From assembly GCA_020746105.1 (NCBI GenBank), contig CM036620.1, forward strand, positions 44,412,706-44,476,705: a stretch of DNA of 64,000 bases, read 5' to 3'. Under the pieces are notes generated by a model. It did not search any database. It had not been told where the DNA came from and saw only the letters and a list, made by a program, of their open reading frames with translations. Made by a program: the position numbers and the translations under genes. This stretch comes from Trogon surrucura. Its lineage: Eukaryota; Chordata; Aves; Trogoniformes; Trogonidae. Below are positions 23,001 through 35,063 of this stretch, piece by piece (positions within the stretch are counted from its first letter, which is position 1; each line of letters starts with the position of its first letter).

Positions 23001-26000
23001 ACTGTGGTTTGAATCCAGTGCCTCAACTGTGACAGTTTTTCTCTGCTGACTTTATAATCTCAGCACCGCAGATAACTTCTTCCATTGATACAGAATATTC
23101 AAAGAGGACACCCAGCCTGGTGCAGTAACTCAGTGTCACCGCACTTGTATAAAGCAATTCACCCCATGCCCTGTTCCATACTTCCAGATCTTAGTGCAAA
23201 TGTACCTGAAAAATGAGGTGCTTTCAGTCCTTTATGAATCTGACAGAAAAATTATAAACAGCAAATTATTTTACCTTTGATTATAGGACTAAGTAGAACC
23301 ATTACAAAAAACAACCCAAAACAAAAAATCTAAACAAAATCACAACATCTTTCCACTCTCAATACAACAAAAGGGCTTCTTTGGTCCATATATAATACCA
23401 TCTAAGCTCTTTTAACACAGCAAATAGCTTAGCCCAATTTGTGATCAGTCACTGAATGTACTCAATGTACTCAAAAATAATTTCCAAGGCTTCAGAGGTG
23501 ATGGAATAAAGCCCCAAGATGGAGATAGCAGCCCATATTTTCCTGCATGTGCAGAAAGGAGAAGTCTGAATTGGCTTACAAGAAAGATTTCTGTTTGCTT
23601 TTGTCCAGCAGTTAGTATATTACCCCATAAGAGCACAATTTTCCTTGCTACAAATACATGCATTTGTCATTTGCCTAACTTGGATTCCTCACAAATGAGA
23701 ACATGCTAGGTATCAACATTTCTATTCTGTTGTAGCACAAACAAAATTTTTGCCATAGTCTCATCTCACACTGATTCGTCTTCTTCCTTCCCATAGATTT
23801 CTGGATTATACATTCCTGATCCTTTCATAGTGTTTAAATGATGCTATGTTGTTTTATTTTTTTTTTCCCATCCAGATCACTTTTTCTCCTCCTTTTCTTT
23901 CCAGTTTCAGAAACTATATAAAATAACACATTTACTTCAGAGATTTAACAAAAGGGAAACCCTACGTCTTGTCTAATTCCTCCATTCCATTGTGAACGAC
24001 ACAGAAATTATTACTTGTCAAATTCTTAGTTTTCATTTGGACAACTGCCTAAAGACGACTGGCTAAAGCATGTTTATTTAATTTTAATGCAATGTACTGT
24101 TCAGGATGTGCCCCAAACTGTTCCTTAGCATTTGCCTTGAGGAGCAAACCTCCAAATATCTGAAAGCTTCTGATAACCTCTAGCCAAATGAGTAAATCTA
24201 TGTTTATGAATTTTCTCTGTAGATGAATTGCTAAAGGGAGAGCACAGCAATTCCAGTCGCTGTCCGCTATAAATGAATAAAGTTATTGAGTGCATTATTC
24301 CCAGTCCAGTAGGATATCCCAGAAAAGTCTTTATTAACTAATACTTCCCCCCAAGAGAATCGCTTAAACTCTGTTTGGATTCTAGCATAATCAAAATAGA
24401 TTCTGGTAGTGCCTGAGTAGGCAGGTACCCAGAAACATGTGTTTTTCAGTATTTTAAAATACAATACTGTGCATGCCAAGGCATATGCAAAGTGACTACA
24501 TTCACCTCTGAGATTAAAATGACGTTCAATGTTCCATTTTGATGTCAAGTGAACTTTGACCTAGGAAGTGTTATGGTTGATGAAGAAAAAATAACAGGGA
24601 GAACAGAGTATAACAGTTCAGAACTATTAATTCCAAGAACTGTGTATTCTTGGTTTTCCGAAGTGAGATTTTTTTTTTTTTTAATAACTGCTGATTTAGA
24701 TGGCTAAATGAATGTGTATTACTTTTACTCAGTTTTCTACTGGTAAGGAGACTTTGTTTTTATAACTTTTTCTCCCCTTTGATGAGGTGCTAATCTATGA
24801 TAATGTTCTCTTGATTAGAATAATGACTGAATGTACGTCAACAAGAAACACTGCTTTATAGGAACGAAGAAATAACGATATATGCATCTGCCTTATAAAA
24901 GGTAGTCTTGAAAAAGAGAGTGACATTTCCTGAAGCTGTGAGAGATTTTGATTCTCTTTAACAAGGCCTGACCACCAGAAGAGCCAAGTGCCAGCCATAG
25001 TTGCTTCTATCTTGCAAGGCTGTGCCTTCCACTTTCTTTTTCAGTTGTGAATAATATGTGCGTGTTTGGAATATGCTCTAACTTAACATTTTGTCCTGAC
25101 AACCTGAATATATCCTACCAGGGCATTAGTGAAACCATTCTGTGGGACTACACCATCCAGTGGTGTAGTCACCTTAGGAGACCCAAAAAGCAGTCAAGGT
25201 TGCTTGGCTATCATTTGCTTTGGTCCTTTGCTTTTCCTGCCTTGTCACTATTCATAAGCCTCCAGGAGATGTTCCCTGGCTGCCTGCTGCCTCTGAAATG
25301 CCCCTTAATAAGAGCTCAGGGAATTCCTCAGCACTGACACAGTGAGCAACTGCAGTCGAACTCAGCACTACTGTCCTTGTCTGAGCTCGAGCTGCTCACG
25401 TTACTCACTGCCTGACACTCCTGGAGCTACAGAATAGCTGCCAAAATGTGCGATAGGGGAGGCTGCTTTGCATTTGGCCAAATGACACTAGATGCTTTTC
25501 TGAGGTTTTGAAAGGTGTTTTCATTTCAAGACATGAACAGCGTCTTTTGAGTGTGTTGAAAATTGTGTGTGCAAATGCTGCTTTTGATTTGAGTCACATA
25601 TTTCTCATTACCGAAACACCCAGTCTCCTTCTCGCCTCATACCCTAATATAAATTTTGTCAAAGTCAGTTCATCTCTATTAATAAACCTTGAAAAACCAG
25701 CATCCTTTGTGATTTTCCTTTATATATTACTAGATACAAGGAAAACACAAAGATTATAGCTCTCCTTCTCTTTCAGCTCAGTGGCTGAATTTCTTTTCTT
25801 TCTGCCCATGAGCATGAATCTTACAATCAGTACCTGTATCCATTAGATTTTTTTTTTAGAATAATGATCTGAGTATTTACAGTTCCCCTGTTTATTCTCT
25901 CTTATGGTGGTTTTCATACAGATGCTAATATTATGAAACTACTTTATGAGTATTGTCAGAAAAATATTTCTTCTGAATTGGATTTCTTTGTGAGTTTTAG

Positions 26001-27001
26001 ATATACATTCAATTTTTCCATATTTAGCACATGATATGAAAACAAATATTCTAAGTGATTCCAGACCAAGAATGTTTATATCACTTATCTTTACATATTT
26101 TAAGAAATGACAATGGATTACCTACATGTCTGACTGCATTCTTTTCTTTTATATCCTCTTACCTCAAATTTTAATTTGCCTTGTTTTTCTGAATACCACA
26201 AAGAAATTATATCACATGAAACTGCCACTGAGAAGAATTACCTGAGGGCATTTTGACTTTCTGCTTAAGCTTTATTTTGTCATTTATTTCTATTAACAAT
26301 CATTAAGCAATTTAATAATTATAAGCCTCATTATCATTTTAATGAGACTAGTGGCCATTGCTAAGTGTAATTAAATTAGTTTCATTGTATGATATTTTGA
26401 AACTGTGATTAAATTAAGTTTTACTGTGCTTTGAAGAATAAACCTATAGAGATCACTATTCAGTAACCATCTTGTTAACTTATGAGGGGTCTGCAAAATA
26501 GACATAACCTAGGAAAAAAGGCAAAATATTCCCTACTGAGGTTAATCATAAAAATAGAAAAATCAAATGCTCCTGCTGCCTTCAGCTCCAAGATTACCAA
26601 TATATTCTTAGTGATAATAGTAGTCTGTTGACTAGCGTTCATTGTGAGTAGCTTTGTGTAATCTATTTTTAATTTTTAAAAATACCACCTAGATGCTGTG
26701 GTGAATTGTTCTGTATAAATCAAGGAGAGAATCCTGTAGTGCTTGCTCAGACAAAACGCCCATTGAGTTCAAATGGAATTTCACCACAGTAAGAACAGCG
26801 GGGTGTGTAAAAGCTAAGTATTATTGGTGGCTGTTGTTGTCATTATTATTATAGTTTTAGAGAGATAAATTGGGTAGTGAGGAAAGACAGTGAGAAGAGG
26901 AAGAAAGTACTACAATCAGAATCAGTAGAATTCCTGTTATCTAAAAGGTAATTTTCTGTGAAGAGACGTACAATCGGAAGATTAGGCATATCTCTGGCTA
27001 G
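20079..27001. other. Presumed intron, AT-rich, no recognised repeat
   Basis: Inferred intron of the plus-strand gene. It includes a CpG pocket at about 20330-20415, a GC-moderate stretch at 25040-25480 with a perfect 10-bp inverted repeat at 25146-25170, and an AT-rich block near 26280-26420 with several TAAT-type motifs. A 77-codon plus frame at 21643-21876 ends beside a good donor but does not fit the phase of the exon chain. Confidence 0.45.
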
Positions 27002-27058
27002 AACAGGTTAAGCACTGGGTCAACACTGGACGGTGGCCTGTCCTCATCCATTTACCAG
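27002..27058 (+). CDS. Possible cassette exon (57 bp, phase 0-0) of the plus-strand gene
   Basis: A strong donor (ACCAG|GTAAGAAC) ends a 57-bp stretch preceded by a fair acceptor (ATCTCTGGCTAG). In phase 0 it reads 19 codons (NRLSTGSTLDGGLSSSIYQ). Because the exon before it ends in phase 0 and the next begins in phase 0, it can be included or skipped without breaking the frame, as for a cassette exon. A second frame is also open, the acceptor is mediocre and the exon is short, so chance is a serious alternative. Confidence 0.28.
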
Positions 27059-27170
27059 GTAAGAACTGCTCTCTGTCCTCCACTAACTAGTCCTTGTCTT
27101 CTCGTGTCATCATGATTGTACCTGAATGTGTTGCACTGTTTAGCTGGACTTAAGTGAGTATAAAAGTCCC

Positions 27171-27278
27171 CACATGTTGCCTGATCTAGTTGAGAGGCGT
27201 CCCTGCCCATGACAGGGACGTTGGATTAAATGATCGCTAAGGTCCCTTCCAACCTAGGCCATTCTATGATTCTATGAT
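27171..27278 (+). repeat. SINE 3' body, 5'-truncated (tRNA head missing)
   Basis: Begins at CACATGTTGCCTGATCTAGT, the point where the tRNA-like head ends in the full copies, and continues through CCCTGCCCATGACAGGGA and TTCCAACCTAGGCC to two ATTCTATG octamers. It is very close to the 11.2-kb copy and less close to the 37.8-kb copy. Either the tRNA head was lost on insertion or this is a CR1-derived tail of the same lineage. Confidence 0.92.
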
Positions 27279-27789
27279 TAACAAGTAAGTTTGCATTTGG
27301 TTATTATGGTTTCAGATGTTAAATATATTTATGGTTTCGTAACATTTTTCTCGTTTAAAACAATTCTGTCCGATGCTTGTCAAACTTGAAACTCTTTGGG
27401 ATTACATTTTCCGGTTGCGCTGTCTTTCCTATGATTGGAGGTTTTTTGTGTTTTCTTTTTTTTTCTTTTAATTAGATAGTTTCTCTCTAAAAACACACAG
27501 CTATGTCCTGGCAAGTTTCATGCCTGAAAGTTTTGGTGCAGTGACTTAATTTTGGACAGGTATTCTCTTGCTGATTCCTTTGTGTTTGCAACTTCATAAA
27601 AATTTCCAAATTCATTCTAGTTCAGAAAAGATCATTGTATACGTACGTACAATACAATTTTGTTTTAGTTGATTATTGCTGAATTTGAGTCCTGGATGCA
27701 TTTCGGTTCTTCAGCACGATAACTTTCATGTGCCATGTCTTTAGAGTGACATGGGCTTAACAAGATCTGCCATTTCTCCTGGCAGCGTC

Positions 27790-28150
27790 GTGATGTCATT
27801 TCAGAGGTAAAGGAGCAGAACTGGAAACAAAAGGCAGCAAGTTCAGTAAGAAGCACAAAGAGAACAAGAGCAGAAAGAAGTGATGGGAGAAAAAAGCTGG
27901 GGAAATGGTAAAAGGACAGAGAGGGAGAACAGGAAAGGCATAGGGAGCAGTAGAGAATAGAAAATTTGGGCAGGAAGGGGGCAGAAGAGCCCCACTAGCA
28001 CAATGGAAGATGAATGAGTGTAGGGGAGAGAAGCATGGAGTGGGGAAATGGAAACAGGAAGCAGTGGAGGAGCAGCCGGGCTTGTGGAAAGAAAACATGA
28101 AACAGAGAACCCAGAGCAGAGCAGAAATAGGTGTGGGGCAGGGCCCATGG
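27790..28150 (+). other. Purine-rich block (strand-asymmetric, about 360 bp)
   Basis: The plus strand is strongly enriched in A and G, with repeated GGAG, GAAAG and GGGGA words and few pyrimidine runs. The bias explains why three overlapping minus-strand frames of 72-101 codons stay open and translate to serine-, proline- and leucine-rich strings. There is no clear repeat unit. Nothing suggests a protein. Confidence 0.7.
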
Positions 28151-31100
28151 AATGGATTTTAAAGAAATAGATAGTCTGTATCTCTTAAAGACCATTGCCT
28201 GTGTAGAAACCAAATCCAGGATCCGTGCTATTTTAATAGTTTCCAGTATTATTGTGTTTCCTCTGCTGTTAGTGGTTGGTTGATATTTAAAAGGGCAAAA
28301 GAAAAACTTTGCAGTTTAAAGTTAATATGTTAGTTCAACTAGCAGCAGGGATGCAAACCCAAAGACTCCAGTCTTTATAATTGGTATGGGTTAAGTATAG
28401 TCAAAAGGTTAAACTTCTAGGACATTTCCTTATTTATCTTATTCAATAATGATCATGTTATTTATTTTTATGTGATTTTGCAATTGCAAAGCTGGGAACT
28501 TAAAGGTTAAGAAGTTGCTAGGATTCTGCCCATGTGTTTAAACGTGTTAGCTGAGGTCAAGACAGCGCTTAAGATAGTGCAGACTGGGGAATCATGAATA
28601 AAGTTGTTATTGGATCAAATAATTGTAAGGAATAGAAAAATGTAGCAGGAAAGTCACCAAATCAAAACTGTGTGATCAACTGTAATATTGGGAAATTGCT
28701 GCTATTTTCAACCTCAGATTTGCTTTCCTAAATCAGGTGTAATACATAGTTGTTTGTACTTTAACTGATCTGTACTTTAAAGAAGGACTGTTCAGCATTC
28801 CTAAAACTAATTATGTTGTGATAGCTGACAGAGTATAGACAACCCAGGACTTGTGCCAATAAGGCAAAGGACTGACTAAATCACAGATCAATACTATCAG
28901 CTGCTATATTGTAAGCTCGGAGAAAGCCTCCCACTTGGGTATGTGGGTCCTGGTTATGCAAAAATACTTAACCTGTGAGTAGGGGATTTGATCCCAACCT
29001 GGAAGAAACACTTCTCCACTTGTAAGCCAAAATCCTAATTCTTTCCTTGTATCTCTTAATATGCCCTAAATCCAGTCAGGCTTGCACATTTAAGTGCGGA
29101 AGTGCTTCTGCATTCAGCTCAGATAGTAAGGATAAAACATAGAACTCTATTTTTAGCTACATTGTAACTTTTGATGAACTGCAATTCATCAAAATTAAAG
29201 GTATTGCAGTGAGTAAGTCTTTTTATTGTCTCTGGACTGTTACATCAGTATTTTTATAATAAAGTAAAAGTTCATAGTACATAAAACCACCAAGAATGTC
29301 CTCAGTGCCTGTGAGAGGAATATGAGAGAAGCAAAGATTTTACCTTGAGAGAAAAAAGCTGGATCATTTATTACTCATCTCTCACACTGTAAGCTTGTTC
29401 CCAGAAATGTATTTCCAGATATTTCAATGGTTTTTAATGGCAGAAGGAGACATCTTTCCTGCACTTGGGAGATGTCTCTGCAAGACATTCATGAGCACAG
29501 AGTGCAGAGGGAATTCCTCCCATTACAAAGCCCACCTGTTCTGTGTAAAACTGATTTTTCTCTTTCTGTTAGTTACAGATAGAACAGGGTTTAGGAATTC
29601 TGTTCCTGTGATATTTGTTTATTGTGTTCAGATACCTGAAGAGGCAACTGCCACGGCTCCTGCTCTCTATTGTTTGCTCTTAGAACTTGTTTTAACTGAT
29701 ACTGCTGGTATTACAGAATGCAGTTTTGAAATACCCTCAAGAGCATAAGAAGATAGTTCTGTTTTCTGATGAATTGCTTTACAGAGAATGTAATTATGCA
29801 TTTTACAGGATAGCAATTTGTATACCACATAAAGCACATGTTTACTTGGGGGAATTGTGTGGTTTTGCTGTAATTATTAGAGCCTATTGATTGTCTTCCA
29901 TTATGTTAATGTTTCCAAATTAAGCAATATGAAACAATTTTCTGCCATGCTCTATCTCAGAAACCTTAGGGATATTATCTGCAACTTTTACTGCAAGTCT
30001 AGAGGCCTTTGTGAATAAAACTTATAATTCACTTCAATGTAAGTTTTTCTCCTGATTCTAATCAATGAACCTTATACTGTGGAATATAAATGAGGTGACA
30101 AAGGAGGAAATAACCCTTCTGAGGTAGGAAAAAGGTGATGATAAAAAGCACAGTGAGCATTCAATTGACTCCTTAAACAAAAATACTTTTGCCCTTTCTC
30201 TTGAAGACTGACTACTTTCAGATAATCATAAGCTGTTTGCAGCTATGACCACTTCAGAAAAGAAGAATAATTTTAGTGATGAGTCATTATCATAATTGCT
30301 TCAGCATTTCCTGCACTAGTTAAGCCAGCTTATTTCTGGCCATATAGTACTTTATTGGCTTTTGAAATACTGTATCATCAGTTCAATTTGTGGAAAACTA
30401 TCAAGGGAGAATAACTGAATGTTAGGGATAGAAGTACCAAAAGATATCTGGCAATTATTTCCAAGATGGAGTCAAGTTGTCCTTATTTTACTTCTTCTAA
30501 TCTTCCTTCAAAAATATTGACATACTTTCTCTTCATTTTTGGTTCTGCAGGTTTCTTTTAGATTAATTCCTGCCACTCACCATTCCTGGTTTATAGATTT
30601 GTATTTTATTTTCATATTTTGTATTATTTACTCCATTCTCAAATTTTTCCAGTTGGTTCTTATTTTCTATCCTATACACCTCTGGTTTTATTTGTGTTTC
30701 TTCTCTTTTCTTCCTAGTTTGTTTTTTTTTTTGTTTTTCCTCTTACTTGCTGCCCTTGCTGGATTATTTTTATTTTTCTGCCTCTAACTGTTCTCTTTTG
30801 TTATCTTTTTCCCCTTCCACTTTTGCATACATTTCCTATTTATGTGGTACCTCATATAAGAAAGAGAGAAGTACAACTTGTGAGGTCACAGACATAAAAT
30901 GGAAAGATGGCTTTTCATTTCTGTGTCCCACAGTCCTTGAAAAATTAAGGAAATACACACTTCTTTGAATGTTTCTGTTTTATGTATATGATTCTAAATG
31001 AATGCATAAACATATGCACCATGATTTGTATATTGCTTTTGAAAAGGAAAACAATTATCTGAACTTCTTCAAGTAATCAGAGGGTCAGAAATTAATTGAT

Positions 31101-31649
31101 TGGTAAATTTGTGGATATACAAGTCTGTAATCTCCCACCAGATATTCTTAAAGAAGAAAGATAATGAAAATATTTTTGCATTCTGAGACCTTTCTAGCAA
31201 GAATTCTAAATCTGAGTGTTTGCTGATACATCGGGAAAAATACTTGTTTCTTTTTTCCCCAAAGTGATCAATTGGCCCAGAGCTCAGAATCCATAGGAGA
31301 ATATTTATGTCCTTTGTTTAGAAAATGTAGTAGAGTAGAAATGTATGAGTTAGTTAAATATCAGTTTCTCCCTTTATTTCTTTTGTGATGGCAACAGTGG
31401 GTTTTTTTTTTTGTTCTGTTTTTATTTTGCTAGTAGTTTTTATACATTATCCTTTAAAGAGATGGATCTATTTGATCTGAAATGCTTTATCCCAATCCAG
31501 CTCTAAATGACCTAGCTTTCATAGAAAGTTCTACTGCTAAATTGAGAGGAAAAGGCTGAATATTTTCACTGCATCTATGGATGTTAACTCACATGATGAG
31601 GACAGAAGGCTTATTTCTTTTAGTTGCTTCTGTATTTGAGATTAAAAGG
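28151..31649. other. AT-rich presumed intron, no gene seen
   Basis: No repeat family or supported exon is seen. A 117-codon plus frame at 29395-29748 starts at TTG and has no splice context; the frames at 30539-30968 are T-rich low-complexity translations. Confidence 0.5.
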
Positions 31650-32051
31650 TGTAGAGGAATTTCTCGTGGAGCAGAGGTGCGGTATTACTTTAAAGATGTG
31701 GACAACCCAGTTTAGGCCTAAACAAAGGCTCTGTCCTTGAAGCTGCCTTGGGGCACGGGAAGGAGGAGGTTTTATCTGTTTTGTGAGAGCTTTGCAAGAT
31801 GCTTGGCTGGAGGTGCTGGCCCCGGGAGGAGAAGCAGGGGCGAGAGCCGCCTGCACAGTGGAATGGCACTACCCAATAAAACGCTGGCGCGTGTAAACCT
31901 GTAACTGACCAACTCTGTTCAGGGGCAGGCGCGGGGACACTGCTGAACTGTATATATTGAGCTGTCCGGAGCAATAAAGGGAGGACTACTTGTAGCCATA
32001 TTGGTGTGATGGTCGTTAACTTGACCGGCTCTCCGAAGGGACCCTTCTAGA
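31650..32051 (+). mobile_element. Solo LTR of an endogenous retrovirus, 402 bp, with 6-bp target duplication
   Basis: The element begins TGTAGA and ends TCTAGA, near-perfect inverted ends (TG...CA with the last C changed to G). It is flanked by an exact 6-bp direct repeat AAAAGG (31644-31649 and 32052-32057). Inside are a TATA box (TATATA at about 31950), a polyadenylation signal AATAAA at 31973-31978 and a second one at 31875-31880. The U5 side has GACCGGCTCTCCGAAGGGA, typical of avian class II LTRs. A 6-bp duplication also fits class II (ERVK-like) elements. No internal gag, pol or env sequence is present on either side, so it is a solo LTR left by recombination. Orientation follows the polyadenylation signals. 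Confidence 0.88.
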
Positions 32052-32543
32052 AAAAGGTATGCACTTCCAGAAAGATTTAAAGAAAAAGCCAAAGGACAAA
32101 ACAAAACAGCAAAACCAGGATAAAGACCAGGACCACGTATTCACAAGTTTTTGTTTGTATACAGAAGAATATAACCCGTAGCCCATAAGAGCCATAACTC
32201 TGAACCCTGCTCAGAGTTTGCCCAGTTACAGAAAACATTTCCTGCCTGGAAAACATCCTCACATTAATGTGGATATGCATAGGAACAGTACTTAATCAAG
32301 TCAAAAAAGCCTAGGTAGGCATAAATCTCCACAGGAGAGAGGATTCAGCTAGTAGAACGACTGACTTACCCATTCCAGGATAGGTTTAATGGGATCTATT
32401 GCAAGGAAACCTATCCCTTTATTCAGCCCTATGTTTTATGTTACAGAAATGGCACTAAGGTAGATTGGAATGCTGCCTTTACACCTTTCAGTCACAGTGA
32501 ACTGAAAAAAAACAAGCACGAAAAGATAATTGTTATATCTTAG

Positions 32544-32679
32544 GTCCATAGTGCACCAGAGGGTGCACACAGGACCACCACCACCCGGGCTTGGTCAAGC
32601 AGTGTGTTGCGTAGCAGGGTGTTTAAAGAACTGCCCTTTAGCAGTATGGATGTGGGCCAAGCTGGATCAGTCTACTGGG
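32544..32679 (+). other. Candidate exon-like segment with strong donor, coding status unknown
   Basis: A GC-rich 136-bp stretch lies between a fair acceptor (TTATATCTTAG) and a good donor (CTGGG|GTAAGTGC). Two of three frames are open, one of 46 codons starting in phase 0 and one that continues past the donor. Adding it to the plus-strand gene model would shift the frame at the 46265 exon, so it does not fit as a constitutive exon there. It may be a non-coding RNA exon, an alternative exon or chance. Confidence 0.22.
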
Positions 32680-33320
32680 GTAAGTGCATTGATCAGAGAA
32701 GGCACAGCCTGTATTTGCCAAGTCTCTGAGTCCTGAGCAAGACTTTGAACCGCTGTCAGTATAGGAATGTTCTGAAGAAGTACTGGGAGGCAGCTGGAAT
32801 GTATTACTCTTTTGGAAACAAATACAAGATGTTAACTGAGCTTTGATGGGTATACATAAGCACTTCTGGACAGTAAAATATTTTGTTCATTTGTACTAAA
32901 TCAAAATTAATTTTCTGTCTTCTCTGTTGAGTCATTTCAGCATAGTCACTGACTTTTACATCACTTTATCATACACTGAGAAGGAGTAAAACAGTGTATA
33001 GGAAGATTGATGTTGGTTTGCTTTTGTAAAGGCACTGAGTATCAATGATCTTAAGCTGCACTAAGAAGGAAGTCTTAGTAGAAGAAGCAGACTTAAGAGG
33101 ACACTAGACTTATGACCACGTAGATGGACTCATCCTGACTCTGTTTTGTTGAGCTTTTTTCAAAAGATCCCTTCCATACAGTTTGGGCAATGAGGGACAG
33201 TAATTTATTTATCTTTTAGTACAGTAGTATTGTTTGAACAACTGCAATGGTAAGATGTAGGAAGCACGTATCCTAATTTTCACACTAGGGATGTTAGGAG
33301 AAGAATTGCCTTTTTTGGCT

Positions 33321-33405
33321 ATCATATAGTCATACAATGGGTTTGGTTAGAAGGGACCTTTTAAAGATCATCTTTCATTAGATCAGGTAGCTCAAAGCTC
33401 CTGAT
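33321..33405 (-). repeat. CR1 LINE 3' end, highly degraded
   Basis: In antisense the end of a CR1 can still be read: ATCATATAGTCATACAATGG (mutated octamers), GGTTAGAAGGGACCTTTTAA and AGATCATCTTTCATTAGATC, then AGGTAGCTCAAAGC. Many substitutions mark it as old. Confidence 0.85.
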
Positions 33406-35013
33406 CTTACAGCTCTCTTCTTGGTACCTATCCTAAATGCACATTTCCCATTTAAAAGGAAAGAATCTTATAGTGATTAATTTGGAAGATGTGGAAAACT
33501 TCAAGATTTTCTTGGAAACTCTGCAGAATATTTTGGCATGCTCCTGAAGATAAAATTCAGTGAGCACAAACAATCCTTTTCAGTATGGTTCTAATCCTGT
33601 ACTAGTGACCACACTTGCACAGCATCCTTATGCCAGATTCCTTAATCCTTGATAAGGATTCACAGACTGAATCTCCTGAAGAGATGCAGCTGTAGACAAG
33701 CAATGGGATTAAAAAACCACTCATATGTATGACATCTGGTAAGGACACCTTTTAGGTTATAACTGATGAGGAGTGCATACAGTCCATTTTAGTGCAAAAG
33801 TCAAAGAGGAGAGTTTAAACCACTGGCCTGTATTTTTCAGATAGAATACACTAAGAAACAGCCCCTTAACCTGCCTTGCACTGGATTAATGCACTGCTGC
33901 TACGTCTTTGTGTAAATTCCTGCTCTGAACATGGACGTTTCAATCCACACGATAAACAAAAGAACATTTTTTATTTTTTTAGCTTACCGGAATCCTTCCT
34001 GTTCTTTGACAATTCTAATGGGCCAGGTGCCTACTAACCTACTGATGTGGAAGCAGTTCATTGACGTGTTGTGTCTGAGACCAGGATTAGATATGTAAAT
34101 TGAATGACTCTCCAGATGTGACCTCTGTTTTTAAGAAGCTGTTGTTCACTAGAAAGACTCCTTACAAACTATCAGTCTTTGAACATAAAAGTTCCTTTCA
34201 AGTTAATAATTAAGGCATTTAAAAATAAAGAGGTAGCAGGCATTTGATCTAGCTTTTCATACCTTCTGAGTATGATAAATCGAGTGCCTTGAACAAAGCT
34301 GCTTAATTCCAAAGGTTATGGGTGTGAGGTAAAATAGTGCCATCTGGTTTTGAGGAGGAATTCATGCAAGGGAGCACTCAGCCAGCATTACTCTGGACAA
34401 CTTACACCAAAAGATGGAGACTATATTAAGTGTTGTTTAACTAGTTTCTTGTGTAAAATCATACTTTAAAAATTAATATCCAGAGATTTTCTAGTACAAG
34501 GCATTAGCAATATTCATTCAATCATTTCTTCCAAGATTTGCTAGTATTTCTGTAATAGTTAGAGAAGGACAAATATGAGGGAAAAAAATTGAGAGCGCAA
34601 AAAGAATTCTTAGTTTGATATAGAAGTTATTCTTCTGAGTTAAAGTCATTTTTGCATAAAAGCTTATATAGCTTTGTCACAGGTACTTTTAATTTGCAGA
34701 GTATAAAAAATAATTATTTAGGTTTTGCTTAAATGTAAATACAGCATTTAAGAAAATGACCCTTGCATTACTTACTTCACTAATTATCTCCAAAGCATAC
34801 AGTATAATTTCAAATCATGTTAAATGGGCAAAAATTGCAAAGTACTTTCTTAAAGTTCAGGCATTAGAACTAACATCTTTGGCGTATTTTTATTTGCAGT
34901 GTGCCTTGAAATTTTCTCATTACAATGATCACTTCATGAATTGTACACTTGTTTACCTGAGTATTTTTTCCATTTTCTTTCTTTTCTATCTTTAATACAG
35001 AAACTGCATGCAA

Positions 35014-35063
35014 GTTTTTATGATATGGAAGAGAAGTTATTTTTATGATATGGAGCAGAAGTT
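35014..35063 (+). repeat. Short tandem duplication, two units of about 25 bp
   Basis: The word TTTTTATGATATGGA followed by A/G, then GAGAAGTTA or CAGAAGTTG, occurs twice back to back. The two units differ at a few positions. It is a local duplication in non-coding sequence. Confidence 0.85.

Noticed and set aside
25146-25170. Perfect 10-bp inverted repeat with 5-bp loop
   Set aside because: One such hairpin is expected by chance in 64 kb and there is no T tract or small RNA context.
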